A DNA stretch of 64,000 bases from Primula veris (taxonomy: Eukaryota; Streptophyta; Magnoliopsida; Ericales; Primulaceae). Made by a program: the position numbers and the translations under genes. The stretch spans positions 5,558,835 to 5,622,834 of the forward strand of contig OY821744.1 in the NCBI GenBank assembly GCA_963682055.1, in the 5' to 3' direction. This document shows, piece by piece, positions 23,260 through 35,069 of the stretch (positions are counted from its first letter, which is position 1; every line of letters begins with the position of its first letter). The notes below the pieces were generated by a model that had not been told where the DNA came from, ran no database searches, and saw only the letters and a list, made by a program, of their open reading frames with translations.

Positions 23260-23904
23260 CTAAAAATTCCACAAGGAATCGTGTGAATAGCCATTATGAT
23301 ATTGTTCTTCTGGATATTCATCAACAATAGGAGGTGGCACGTAAAATTCATTAGTAAAATCGTCAAAACCAGGATACATATATGACCCCGTTACATTATA
23401 TTCTGTACCCATTGACGAAAATAAATCAAGAAATGATCCATCCACAGCTGTTCCAGTATTTCCCGATTGGACTGGCTCCTCAGTCACCGACAAAGAAGGA
23501 GAATCGACATGCATTTCAGAAGACGATGACTCTGACGACTCTGAAACAGACCGAAAAGAATCATTACGATGCACAACAGAACATGCGTACTGAGCAGAAA
23601 CAGTCTGTATTTCCGAGGGTGTCATAGACCTACCTCCCGGTATATTAGGAGGGCAGTCTGGAAAGTTAAACTTCGCTGAAGGTCCACGTAGGCAAAAAAG
23701 AGCAGCGTCGAAAGCCCTCGCAGCCTTTTCCGCCGAATCGTAGGATCCGAGCCATATCCTCTCACGACAATTTGGTAACCGGATTTCGGATACGTATTTT
23801 CCCCATTTCCTCTTCCTCACTCCCGTGTACTTGGATGATGAGGTGTCATTACTAGTGCTTGCCACATGAGCTGAGTTTTTTTTCTCTTTTTCAGGCTTCA
23901 CCAT
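23260..23904 (-). CDS. AP2/ERF transcription factor (DREB-like, group II)
   Basis: A single exon of 214 residues, as is usual in this family. One AP2 domain spans about residues 25-82: [20 protein letters not shown], then [20 protein letters not shown], then the [12 protein letters not shown] end. The Val of the KYVSEIRLP stretch is the position typical of DREB rather than ERF proteins, and the KRKWGK sequence matches the group II branch (ERF012-ERF014-like). A Ser-rich acidic region follows, with DLFSSMG and a Tyr/Asp-rich C-terminus ending DSLWNF, a plausible activation region. AP2/ERF factors bind DRE/GCC-type promoter elements in the nucleus. The start is the only ATG before the domain. 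A TATAAATA lies about 105 bp upstream. The gene looks intact; the exact member is not assigned. Confidence 0.92.
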   Translation of the reverse strand: MVKPEKEKKNSAHVASTSNDTSSSKYTGVRKRKWGKYVSEIRLPNCRERIWLGSYDSAEKAARAFDAALFCLRGPSAKFNFPDCPPNIPGGRSMTPSEIQTVSAQYACSVVHRNDSFRSVSESSESSSSEMHVDSPSLSVTEEPVQSGNTGTAVDGSFLDLFSSMGTEYNVTGSYMYPGFDDFTNEFYVPPPIVDEYPEEQYHNGYSHDSLWNF

Positions 23905-24007
23905 GTTTATTTAATGTTAATTTTTTTTCCGTTTGCTTTCAGTGCCTCACTATAGCTCACTCTAAGTGTGGATTGTGTGTTTGAGAATTATAAAATGGCG
24001 GTTATGT

Positions 24008-24015
24008 TATTTATA
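24008..24015 (-). promoter_or_regulatory. TATA box of the ERF gene
   Basis: The minus strand reads GGTATAAATAAC, the best TATA match upstream of the ERF start. It implies a 5' UTR of roughly 70-80 nt. Confidence 0.5.
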
Positions 24016-24375
24016 CCGTGTGTGAGTTTAAGGGAATTATTTTGGTCAAGTGGGGCGTGTTGAATGTATAAGTTAGTGTATTTGTATGTACATGTGGCGG
24101 ATGTTGTGGGGCTATTTAGGTAAAGCTAACGCGTTGAGTTAAATAAAGCACGTTTGTGTAGTATAATTTATTGAATAACCTCGTGGAAAATAGATGTAAG
24201 CAAGCACTATCGAGGAAGGACATAAAACTTCTACTCGGGAGTGATTTTTTGACCCACAAGGGCCAAAGGAATTATTTACATACATGTTAAAATTTAAATA
24301 AACTATTAAATTAAGTAATAAATCAATAAATAAGTGATGTTAAATAGTTATTTTTAATATATTTTAATAAAAATA

Positions 24376-24537
24376 CACTAAAAAAAATAACCAAATAGCG
24401 ACGGGATTAGTGACAATATTTTTTGTTACGATCTTATTAGTGACGGTTTTTGTGACGGTTTTGTGACAGTTTAGTCAATTTGCGACAGATTTGTGACAGC
24501 TTTTGACTCTCAATAAATCAAACATTATTTTGTAGTG
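24376..24537. mobile_element. MITE family M1, copy 1 (CACTA-like ends)
   Basis: Starts CACTAAAAAAAATA and ends TTTTGTAGTG; flanked by ATA on both sides. The interior has the family phrases GCGACGGGATTAGTGAC, TTTTTGTTACGA and TCAATTTGCGACAGATTTGT. Copies 2-4 are at 24586, 35070 and 45714. Confidence 0.8.
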
Positions 24538-24585
24538 ATATATGGTCAAAAAATTTAAAAATTATAATTTTCTGAATTAGAGGAT

Positions 24586-24782
24586 CACTGAAAAAAAAAA
24601 AATACTCAAATCGCGACGGGATTAGTGGCGGTATTTTTTGTTATCAGATTATTAGTGACAGTTTTTGTGATGACTTTATTACAGTTTAGTCAATTTGCGA
24701 CAGATTTGTGACAGATTTTTAAATTAGTGACATGTTTGTGATAACTTTTGACTCTTACTAAATTAAATATTATTTTGTAATA
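24586..24782. mobile_element. MITE family M1, copy 2
   Basis: Same interior as copy 1, only 48 bp downstream. It is flanked by GAT on both sides. The right end reads GTAATA where the family has GTAGTG, two G-to-A changes, and the left end is CACTG, so this is an older copy. Confidence 0.7.
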
Positions 24783-25426
24783 GATGTCGTCGCGCTTTCG
24801 AATGTACTTAGCTTCTCCTGCCACTAGTTCACAATATTAGTTTTACTATATAAATACCCACGGGGTAGATTATTTTATGCCAAAACATCAATACTATAAA
24901 ATAATTAGATCAATTAAATATACAATGATGATTTAATTAGAATATCTTTGCTCAATAATTTATCCCTCTTACGGAGTTACATTACGTAATACTAGTACGT
25001 AATACTTTGACGAAAGGTGAATTTTAAGATAGTGCAACGATTTTGCTTTGAAAGTTACAATCACACTCATAAAAATATTAAATCTATTCAAAACTGTCAC
25101 ATATAATAATTTTGTGTCAAAGATGTCAAAGAGAAATGATAAATAAGAAAAGTAATCATGGCGGGCGGAAACAGAGAAGGGGGTGTTGATGGTTAAATAC
25201 ACAATTATGACCTTATTTATAAAAAAATATGGATAAAATCTTATTTAATATTTGATACCTATCATCTAAAATATCTTCACATTACCTTCTTTTACTTTTC
25301 TACGTATTTAATGGGAATACATTTACTTTTCCTTTTAATTTGAGGTTTATCACTTATTTGGATTAAATTTCTTAGAGTTCATAATATACTCACATCATTT
25401 AGAGTTCAATATAACAGATGAAATTA

Positions 25427-25728
25427 AAACAATTCAATTGTCTAGATTTATGTGTGAGTTTTGTAATTTTATTTTTATATAATTTTTATATATAAAATAA
25501 GATATATTAAAATCAATGATTTTTTATTTATTTTTAATTAATACTTAAATTTAGATTAGTTTCAACTAGAATTTTATAATTTTATTTGAGTTTTTATTGT
25601 GTTGTAAATTTAGTTTTTAATTTATAAAAACATAATTTGTATTTTATATATAAAAATTATATAAAATTTTTTTTACAAAACCAATGTCTAAATCTAGGCC
25701 ATTAGATTGAATTCCACTTATTTTATTG
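25427..25728. repeat. fold-back MITE-like inverted repeat
   Basis: The left arm (25427-25502) includes TAATTTTTATATATAAAATA and GTCTAGATTTA; the right arm (25648-25728) is close to its reverse complement, including TAAATCTAGGCCATTAGATTG. Arms are about 75 bp with a 145 bp centre. No target duplication was fixed. Confidence 0.65.
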
Positions 25729-25989
25729 TTATCTCCAATCATCAATACTTTATATGTTCTAAATTTTATTTCATATTGTTATTTGGTTTTTCCGTTTTTC
25801 CTTTTATGATTTCATGATATCTAATTAATTTGATTAATATTTTTTTTTACTATTGTAAGTATACTCTAATTTTTTCTTTTCGAAAATAGAAATACAAGTT
25901 CTACGTTTTTATGTTTTAATAATGTAAAAGGGTTTTCTTCCTTTCCGAAAATAGAAATACAAGTTCTTCATTTCTACTATATGCTTTCA

Positions 25990-26200
25990 TTTGATACTAT
26001 ATACTCAATTATACCGTTTTTGTTTTTGAATTTTGTTCGCATTTTTTTGTTCTTGGTGCTTTTTGTTGCTATTTATTTTATTACTTTGATTTTCCTTTGA
26101 TGTTATATACTCAATTATCGTTTTTGAAATTTTTCGCGTTTTTTTTTTGTTCTTGCTGCTTTTTGTTGATCTCTATTTTATTTCTTTTATGTGATGCCCC
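25990..26200. repeat. T-rich tandem duplication, period about 106 bp
   Basis: TTTGATACTATATACTCAAT at 25990 recurs as TTTGATGTTATATACTCAAT at 26096, and each is followed by a GTTCTTGGTGCTTTTTGTTG-like block. Later shorter TTGATGCTACTTGTTGCTC units suggest further decayed copies. Confidence 0.7.
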
Positions 26201-26751
26201 AAATTTAATTTGATTTTTTTTTATCTTTTTTATTGGGTGCTCCTTGCTCCATGATGCCTTTACTTTTTATTTTTTCTTATATTGAGTGATTCATTCTTTA
26301 TAGTACTATTCTTTATTGTTTTTGATTGATGCTACTTGTTGCTCGCTCTTCTTTTTTATATGTTATGCTCTAATATCATTCATTTACTTGGATGCTATTT
26401 GTTGCTCTCTATTCCTCCATCTACTTTTGTTCAATTTGATACTTTATGATGCTATTCGATTTTTATTCTTATGGATTTTAATCGATTTTTTATTATTATT
26501 AATTATGATATCCATTTTTTTTATAGATTTTTTTGATGCTTTTTACTTTATGGATTTTAATCGATTCATTTTTTTTTTATTGATGCTCTCTTATATCCAA
26601 ATTCTTTATAAAATTTCCTGATGCTTTCCATTTTTCTCTTAAAATGGTTATTTTTTTTGGGTCTTTTAAAAAAAGTCTCTTTGGTACAAACTTTAAATTC
26701 CAAATTTCAAATAGTTTTGTAAAAGAAAAGTCAACTCATAACTAACTAAAC

Positions 26752-27323
26752 TGATAAAACATTAACTTTGATCGGGTTGCGTTAAACTTCTCAACAATAA
26801 TAATATAAATTAACGAAATGAATTATTGGACAAGTTATTATTCTTTCTTTATTGATCGGTAAATATTCTTGTTCGGGACTACTTATTCTGTTACACTTAT
26901 GCTCGGTCTTATTAATTTACTCTTAATCTGAATCTTTTACTTAGCCTTGATGTTCGGTCTTTGAGTTGACTTCTATCTGTTTACTTTCTAGTGAGATACA
27001 ATCTGAAAAGTCTCTGTTTTGTATTCTTCTTTCTCTTTTTTCATGTCATTTTTTCAGCACATGTATTTGACTATTTATAGGCATTCGTGCGCCATAGTAT
27101 GTTGACAAGTGTCTTAATCTCATCTGTCATCTCATGGGCTTTTCAACTGTTGGATCCTCACGAATTGGGCTTGGATGTAATGGGTAACTACCCTTGTATT
27201 TAAATAGGGAAAAAACTATTATACCCCAGGTCCTATTATAACTGCGATGGATACCCGTCAATAATGCATGGGTCGGCTCATACCCGAATAGGTATATTCG
27301 GGTTTGATTTTTATGTTCTATCA
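26752..27323 (-). mobile_element. solo LTR, 572 bp
   Basis: Starts TGATAAAACA and ends TGTTCTATCA, an inverted pair with one mismatch, and is flanked by TAAAC on both sides (26747-26751 and 27324-27328). A minus-strand GCCTATAAATAG near 27075 looks like the LTR promoter, so it reads leftward. There is no internal region: it is the product of LTR-LTR recombination. The family was not identified. Confidence 0.75.
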
Positions 27324-27576
27324 TAAACGATGTTTATAAGAGAGAAATTTAAGGAGAGGGTTATTTTAGTACATTAATTTTTAAAATGTATTAAAAGTTA
27401 AATAAGAAATCCAAATTTGTGTTTCTTATAATTAAGTTAGTAGCATCGTACTAAATATTAAAATCCCCAAATTTTAAAAATATTTTTTTTATATAGAAAA
27501 ATTCGGATATTTAAGATTTTATACATTAATCGCCCCCCAAATAAAAAAATAGTAAATTAGTTCAAATAATAAACAT

Positions 27577-27777
27577 TGTTGTAATACACTATTAGCTACG
27601 TATATAGGGAGACAGAAGTAAAGAGAGGAGAGAACAGTATCGTCTTTATTGATGAATGAATATGAATGAATATATAATACAAGACCCCTAGCCCTCTTTA
27701 TATAGATAGAGGGTTAGGGTTACAAGCCCATCTGGGGCCATTAAGTAAAAGCCCAAGAGTCCAATAAAATTACAACA
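27577..27777 (-). repeat. E2 3' LTR
   Basis: 201 bp, related to the E1 LTR but clearly diverged from it (for example TACACTATTAGCTACG versus TACAACTATTAGCTATG). It differs from 34333-34533 at about three positions. Confidence 0.95.
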
Positions 27778-28526
27778 CTCCCCCTTTGGACGTCTTGAAT
27801 TCTTCGTCTTCATGCAGTCGATCTGAGTCGAGTTCATTCGCAGTGCTAAACACATAAAAACCTTAGGGACGGAAAACCCAGTGTGGGACAAAACCGGTAC
27901 CTAGGAGAAACTGTGTAGCCGAATGATATAGGCCGAAATATCATGTAAGTAACTAACCACAAAACAGTGTGCCTCATCAAAACCTTGCCAGAGCAAACCC
28001 AATGGAAAAATCTCTGATCGAAGGAAAAAGAGTGCAACAGTGGTAGTAGTAGGGGATCAACCACAAAACAGGTGCCTCATTAAAACCTTGCTAGAGTAAA
28101 CCCAGTGGGAAAAACCTCTAGTCGAAGGACAAAAGAGTACACAGTGGTAAGAAGTATACAACCGGATACTCCCCCTAATTTCGGCAATCTTAAGTGAGAT
28201 ATGATGGGAACGTGTCTCGCTAAAAACCTTGCCAAGGAAAACCCAGTGGGAAAAAACCTTGGTCTAAGGACAAAAAGAGTACACGAGCATGTGACTGGAT
28301 GCTCCCCCTCACTTGCACACGACAGGGTGCGAAGATTTCGACTAAGTAGTAATTAGTGCAATAAGCATTCACCTGGATGCTCCCCCTCACTTGCACACGA
28401 CTGGGTGCAAAGATTTCATATTCCAAGAAAGAGTACGAGCATTCGACTGGATGCCTCATTTACTTACATACGACTGGATGCAAGAAAATCTAACGCGGAA
28501 TAGAACGAGCATTCAACTGGATGCTC
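27778..28526 (-). repeat. E2 3' non-coding region with expanded hairpin repeats
   Basis: The first part matches the E1 3' region. From 28281 on, units of the form AGCAT + 8-nt loop + ATGCT, CTCCCCCTCACTTGCAC, and TTGCAC + loop + GTGCAA are repeated three to four times with drift, where E1 has one such unit. Hairpins are at 28153, 28286, 28315, 28364, 28391, 28439 and 28507. Confidence 0.8.
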
Positions 28527-31500
28527 TTAAACTTCATTTGTGAAGATTAATTTCGGCGAGAAATGCTAAATAGCATAATGTAGTCATGTTTCTCTTGATC
28601 AATAACAACAAGTTGTCTTCTATGACAAGTGTTTTATCTGGATCGTGAGACAGAACATATGTAATTCAAATATGACTAATACTAGCTCGAAGCCATATAC
28701 ACTCTCCAGTCGTCTCATAGAGCACGAATAGAACAGAGTGATTCACTTGGAGTCATTCCAAGACCTCCAAGATGTCGCCTTATTCCTAATGGTAAAGACA
28801 TACCATGTTAGGAATATCCCTTATGCGGGTCTGATAAGTAACCGGCATCGGTATAACCGAAAAAGGGTTGCGTTAATTCGAGTACCGAAGGGGGTAGGTA
28901 TACTCGATGACGCAAATGGGATAAACTAGCCCACTTCCAAAATTACCATAAGGTAAGGGAATGTGTCTTTAGTGCCATTTCGATGGCAGCGTGTTAGCGC
29001 GATGTTGTGTCGAGCTATACCATTCACAACAGACGAGATGTTCGTCCTAGCACATTAGACCAAGTACAATGATGCGCTTATTGTACTTAGATATGAACAT
29101 TATGGTTCAATATCTCTTCATCGTCTCATCAGGGACGGACTGGGTCTATATCAATGTCTAGTGATCGAACGATCATGGGAAAATCTGACGACTTAGCGTC
29201 ATGATGACTAAAACGTCATAACACCTTCTGGGTGTAGTCTGAATCATGGACTTAGATTCAATCTTTACGGGACTCAATCATCAGGTTGAGTCACTACCGT
29301 GTCTTCCCAAGATCCTTCATCTCGAAGGCAAATCCAAAAATGGATCGCGTAATAAAACACGCAAGGGCATAATACTTGTTCAAGTATCCCAAGCTAATCA
29401 AGTACTCACTTAGGCGGGTATACCACATCCGCTCGGATTATATTAATCCATATAGTGAACGTCTCAGTCAATTGAGATCGTGTTCCGTGGTCATAAACTA
29501 CTTGATTTAAGCACATGAAGTCACACAGGGACCTTCATCTATATCTCTTTGTCTAAATCCCCATAGAGATAAAACCGTGACCACATTCATGGCTGCATAC
29601 TCAGTTTTTCGGAAACTACTAAACTGGTAAAGTAGGGGACTGTTATAATGTCCATTACGAGGAAATCAACCATCTCGTAATCAATTCCAAGGTGTGAGAG
29701 AAGCCTTGCGCTACTAGGCGAGCATTCTACAATCTCATTATTCTCATCACTTTTCCTTACGAATAACCAAATAAACGAACTCGTTTAACATTGGTGGTGT
29801 TGGAACTACAGGTCCGAACACACTTTCGCTAAGGAGTCTACTTGGATTGCAAGTTTCCATTAGTACAGTCTATTCTACGTTGACTTCAGGCAACGGTACA
29901 TGGTTCCCTGTCATAATTTGCTCATATTATCAGTCGTCACCGAATATATGAACAAGTAATCAATGACAGTCTCGTTTCGCTTCAATATCGTCTAAGATAT
30001 CATGATCGACAGATATTTTGAGATTCTTAGGATGAGGAGGAAATCACACATCTCCTTGATCCTTTATAATCTCGTGCGACAAACGAGTTTCAGTTCACCA
30101 CCTCTGGGGCTGAACGAATTAAGAACCGATCAACTTCCTCATATATTAGGAAGGACGATAGACTGACGGCCGACGGCAGCGTCCTTTGCTTGGCGGGTTC
30201 GGCCAAAGCAACGTGTTACGACAGGAACACGGCGTCCGACAGGGACGTCTATCCTTGCAAGCATTTTGCAGCAGGTATAAATGATCTCGTGACATCTCAT
30301 AAAGTCATTAAATGCGTCTTGCATTTAGGTAGACTTGAGGGAGTCTATGCACTTACTTATCACTAAGTGCAGTTTTGGGGATCAAGCTAAGACTGAGTGG
30401 GTTATGCCACGTTATTTCACGTCGTTCCTTATCAACGGTAACGTGCAAATCTCCCCCTAACGACGGGGATAACAGTCTTAGCGATGTCACTTTCGCATAT
30501 CATGCGGTAAAGAGATCGCTTGCCAAGGTTACTCTATCAAATGATAGGCAGGGGATTCATAATCGACTTATGTCCCCTTCAGAGGTCCATATTTTGAACG
30601 CTAGAGCGGCTCAATCAAAATATTAATTAATCACTCTAAACACGCGTTAATATGAGACTTCTGGCTCATAACCAGTAACCAGCTGGTACGCATATGGTGT
30701 TTGAGTATCTATGGGCCTCATGACGGACTAATGCAGCAAAATAGCATAACCCCATACGGAAATATAAATCTTGGTGCGCAAGACCAAGAAATGCGTGCAA
30801 TCATTTGCAGTCGCATCATCAAGCTTTCCGTGAGTCCATTTTGGGTCTGAACAAAATCGACAGGATGTTCAATTTCAATTTCCAAATTCAAGTAATTCAA
30901 ATCGAAATTTCGATTCTTACTCTTCGGTATTATCAAGTCGACTAGACTTTTTAGGATAATCCGGATCATGAGCCATCAACTTAATGATAGGGCTAAAAGT
31001 TTGGAAAGTGCTGCATTTATGTGGACAACATTAAAATGTGACCATATTGTCGATGCATCAACCATAACCATTTATATTTATAGTCCGTCTTATGGTTGGA
31101 TAAGTCCACAATAACTCCTTCAATTCTTTACAAGAATTCTACGAGTTCATTTCGTGATCTTTACACATACTAGTCTTTCAAAGTGAGCATTAATGGCATG
31201 AATTTCGGATTAATCGCGAAATATATTCTCAGAGAGAATCCAAATGCGATGCGATTATAAATCAAGCATCGTCTTTTGACCCGGGAATATCTCATCCGGT
31301 CAATGCCACAATATCAAAATGCTCTTATCAATCGACGACAGGTGAATGATAGTACAGACAATCATGTCTTAGCATCTAAATCATTTATCATTTCGACGAC
31401 AGGCGAAATGATAAGGTAACTTTAAATGCTTTAAAGAATGTGGTAGCAACCACTTGAAAGACATTTCAACTCCTCTAAAATACGCTTTTGGTCGTATTGA

Positions 31501-32800
31501 ATGGGGGGTATGTAAAGAAATTTTAATTCTTTCATGAGCTATTACCAGATAATACTGGTTTTCTCGAATATTTTATAACTCAACAAGGTACGGCAGGACC
31601 TACATGAGTATAAGAACTCATATTTGACAAATCAATTTGGTTTTACCAAAGATTTCGATTATGGAACGACAGGTCCAGAATCATTGTCACTGAGTACTCT
31701 TTTAGGCAAGTAGTTGGTGAAATTATGTGGTACCGTGTTACCCACTATTTCCAGAAAAATCAACTACACCACAAGTATTGCCTAAAATTTCATAATTTAA
31801 AGTCTGGTCACATTTTTCAAATGAGTTTGCTCAAAACACTTTAAATTATTTCGAGAAATTTCGTAAACAGGCAAACCATAATCCAAAAGTATGTCCAAAT
31901 GGAAAAATCATAATCCAAATGGAAAAACATAATCCAGATGAGCAAAAAAATGGCTCAATGATTTATCAAAATCAATAAAGAAATGTCCCAAACTCATTTG
32001 AGCCACAAAACCGGGGGTCTCAAGAGTTTCCTTTCAGTTAGCTTTAACCACATTAGCATCGGTTTTTGCACCTTTGTAATAGTTTTGAACTATTTAAGGA
32101 GTAACCGTGCATGACATTTGTCTTTATAGCATAGAGTTGCCTCATTGAGCATTATCTCTTGCTTTGTGACAACGGGTCATATTGTTCCGTTCAATTACTG
32201 TCTTGGAGCCACAGGTTTTCGATTTTGACGATTGTCTAAAATTTCGCTTGGCTAAGCGATTCATCGGGATCGCGACAGTTCGAGACAAATAACAATTGTC
32301 TCGATTATCGATTCGTGAAAAAAAAATATACACGAAGAGCATTAATATCAGGCAAACAATTCGCCATTGACCCAATAGGATTAAAACTACTCACCGGGAT
32401 AATTTTCTTATCCAATAACAGATGGGCGATAAAGGAACATTGTGAATATAAATTCACAATACTGCTTATGAAATACAATTTCCAAGCTAGTATTTTGGTG
32501 AAGGATTGCTCCAATATGTCAATTTCAGACATTTGTTCACCATAGACGTCATCACGTCTCAAATGTGGCGGCGGAATAAAATCAACGCCTTAGCATTCAT
32601 CCTGAGGGTAACAACAAACTCGTGTTTTACTCATCAAAGATGGCATCCAAAAAAAAATTTTGGGCATCACATTTTCACACATCAGGGTGACTAACATGTG
32701 GTGACGGAATAACATCAACGTCTAAACAGTCATTTCGCAAGTATGTTTTGCGATTTTTCTCATCATAGATGGCATCCAACATGTGTTGGGAGTTCTGGAT
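28527..32800 (-). pseudogene. E2 decayed gag-pol remnant
   Basis: Colinear with E1 pol (28527 to about 31790) and gag (about 31990 to 32800), recognisable on the minus strand by segments such as CAGTTTTTCGGAAACTACTA (29605) and ACAATCTCATTATTCTCATC (29729), shared with the E1 RT region. Frequent 1-3 nt insertions and deletions destroy every long frame; the short ORFs in 30139-32694 are fragments. The gag part is shortened and contains a roughly 135 bp duplication (TGTGGCGGCGGAATA near 32563 and TGTGGTGACGGAATA near 32698). A new 11 bp-stem hairpin at 31385-31414 lies in an insertion relative to E1. Confidence 0.85.
31385..31414 (-). other. constant-loop hairpin with 11 bp stem, E2
   Basis: TTATCATTTCG (31385-31395), ACGACAGG (31396-31403), CGAAATGATAA (31404-31414): a perfect 11 bp stem with the family loop. 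E1 has no matching sequence at the homologous pol position, so it was gained in E2 or lost in E1. Confidence 0.8.
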
Positions 32801-33004
32801 TATTTTTCATATAAAACGACTGGTTTATATGTTTATGGTTTGCACAAGCACAAACTTTTTTTCTGAAACGACAGGTTCGAAAACATTAGTTTTGCTTCTC
32901 ATGTGAATCGGTTCTCATTGATCGAACGACGGGTCGATACTGAAACACCAATTCGGCGAAACATACATCACTATATAAACACACTCGGGGAAATTATTAT
33001 TTAG

Positions 33005-33231
33005 TCAACCCCTTTCGGTAGCTCTATTTGAACACGACCAGGAAAGACGGTGAGGGGGGTGGGCACGAATGCCTCTTAAAAACCGACCTCATTAGGAGAA
33101 CGACTTCCGCCTTTATCTTTCCTAGACATCGTATCCAAATAGGTGAGCCTATTTGGGGAAGATTCATAATTTTTCCAACTTAAATGTGAATATATACGAT
33201 TTTCGCATTTTATATATGGCAATAATATTAA
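33005..33231 (-). promoter_or_regulatory. E2 conserved leader RNA element, identical to E1
   Basis: All 227 positions read the same as 19898-20124, including both hairpins and the ACCGAAAGGGG block. Sequence on either side is clearly diverged, so identity stops sharply at both edges. This contrasts with the ruined gag-pol of the same element. Confidence 0.85.
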
Positions 33232-34332
33232 CAGCATAGAGAATATCTATCTAGATTAACCACATATATATAAACAGGCAGTAAATATATTTTAGGATCT
33301 ATCTAATCATGCAGGAGATTTGGTGTTATAAACAAATCAATTTAAGATTATCAATCAATCCATAAAGATTCTAACATATCAAATCAAATCAATTTAAGAT
33401 TATCCAATAATTTACTGGCATATGTGATATTTATATATGATAATATCAAAAGATATGATTACGCTAACAAGATATCAATCAATTATCTATGTTTATCGCC
33501 ATATGAATAATTCTATACATGTTAGTTTTAACATGCAAGCAAAACAATATATTTTTAATTACCAATTAATTCTATATATGGTAATTTTTAACATGGAAAG
33601 TGGTTAAATATACATGAAAACATATCAATTTATTCAATTAACATGCAATTTTTATTCACTTGCCTTTTTAATAAATATATATATGCATGTGGGTGAATAT
33701 TTAGACTGAATATTGACTTTTATAACACATATATACTGTTTTTATACATGTAATATACTACAGGGACTATCCGTGTAATTTCAGCAAACTATATATATAT
33801 TTACAGCATTATTACTGCTTCAGTCCATAATTTCAGACAAGTTTCAGTTTAGTCCTTGAGTAATTTCCAGAATAGTTTACAGCTTTCAGAGAATTACAAA
33901 TCAGTACATACGTTTCAGTTTGTTGCAGATTTAATCCGACAGATTAATACATGTTTTACAATTACATGATTTGGGTTATTTTGTATGATCTTATCAACAA
34001 ATATGATTTTATAATCAACAATATGTGTGTTACGATCATATATAGTTATCCATACAAGTAACAAACTCTAATACACATGGATTATATACTACGGGATATT
34101 TATCATGTTTTAGTTATCCATAAAATAATACGTGCGATCACATATATGGAATAAATTAAGTTTTGAATTCGGTACCTTACGCACGGTATGTCGATGAAGG
34201 TCGATATAGCAAAACCCTAAAAACCCGGATAAACCTCAAGGTTTATAAATACCCAATATCCGTGCGTTTACCCAAAATCTCCAATATCCGCGAGCGTATA
34301 TCCTATTCTCCGCAAGCAAAGTGCTGATAACG

Positions 34333-34533
34333 TGTTGTAATACACTATTAGCTACGTATATAGGGAGACAGAAGTAAAGAGAGGGGAGAACAGTATCGTC
34401 TTTATTGATGAATGAATATGAATGAATATATAATACAAGACCCCTAGCCCTCTTTATATAGATAGAGGGTTAGGGATACAAGCCCATCTGGGGCCATTAA
34501 GTAAAAGCCCAAAAGTCCAATAAAATTACAACA
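34333..34533 (-). repeat. E2 5' LTR
   Basis: 201 bp. The internal side carries the same candidate primer-binding site as E1 (sense CGTTATCAGCACT). Confidence 0.95.
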
Positions 34534-34538
34534 AACAT

Positions 34539-35069
34539 AAAGTTTTTGTTGCTATTTTTTACTCTTCATTTAATTAACATTAGATTACTCTTTGACTTCT
34601 CCATTAATTCATTACATCTTTAAGGTACTATTACAATATTTTATAAATAAATGTTTTTGTTTAGTTTCATAGTCATATTACAATAAAATTTAAACTAATA
34701 AATTTGTATTTCTAGTCAATTTTTCTGTATCATTTGAAATTTTTAGATTAATGGACAACTCAACTAAGTTTTAAGCTCAAGTTTTTTATACATTTTATTA
34801 TTATTGTACTAACAAAAAAAATTCAACGTTCTAAATTTTTAGATCAATGGACAAATCAGGTAAGTTTTAAACTTCTGATTTTTTTGATTTTTTATACCTT
34901 TTATTATTATTGTACTAATAAAAAAAATTAAGGCTCCCAAAAATTGAATTTCGGTTCCGCCACCCCCATTTAATTAGTCATGGACGTTCTCATAAAGTGG
35001 TCACATCTCACTCACCAAATTTTAATTTTTCTATAATTGATGAGTTTTATCTCAAAAAATATGCTACAT
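34539..35069. other. intergenic DNA right of E2
   Basis: AT-rich. AAATTTTTAGATTAATGGACAA near 34737 and a near copy at 34837 form a diverged duplication. No gene recognised. Confidence 0.5.

Larger units (their letters stand above)
24786..26751. other. AT-rich intergenic DNA
   Basis: Holds the fold-back repeat at 25427-25728, two copies of a CGAAAATAGAAATACAAGTTCT segment near 25881 and 25945, and the duplicated T-rich block at 25990. ORFs such as 26316-26621 are T-rich low complexity and are not taken as genes. Confidence 0.5.
27577..34533 (-). mobile_element. E2: non-autonomous Ty1/copia element, E1 family, 6,957 bp
   Basis: Bounded by two 201 bp LTRs that differ at about three positions, with AACAT on both sides (27572-27576 and 34534-34538). 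The order of parts matches E1 along its whole length: 3' repeats, pol-like sequence, gag-like sequence, leader, PBS. Coding sequence is broken by dozens of small indels and stops, yet the LTRs say the insertion is young. It should therefore have been moved by enzymes from a relative such as E1. Confidence 0.9.

Noticed and set aside
26316..26621. 101-codon T-rich frame
   Set aside because: Phe/Leu/Ile low complexity from a T-rich repeat region; no homologue recognised.
30139..32694. Several short ORFs inside E2
   Set aside because: They are fragments of decayed gag-pol in shifting frames, not separate genes.
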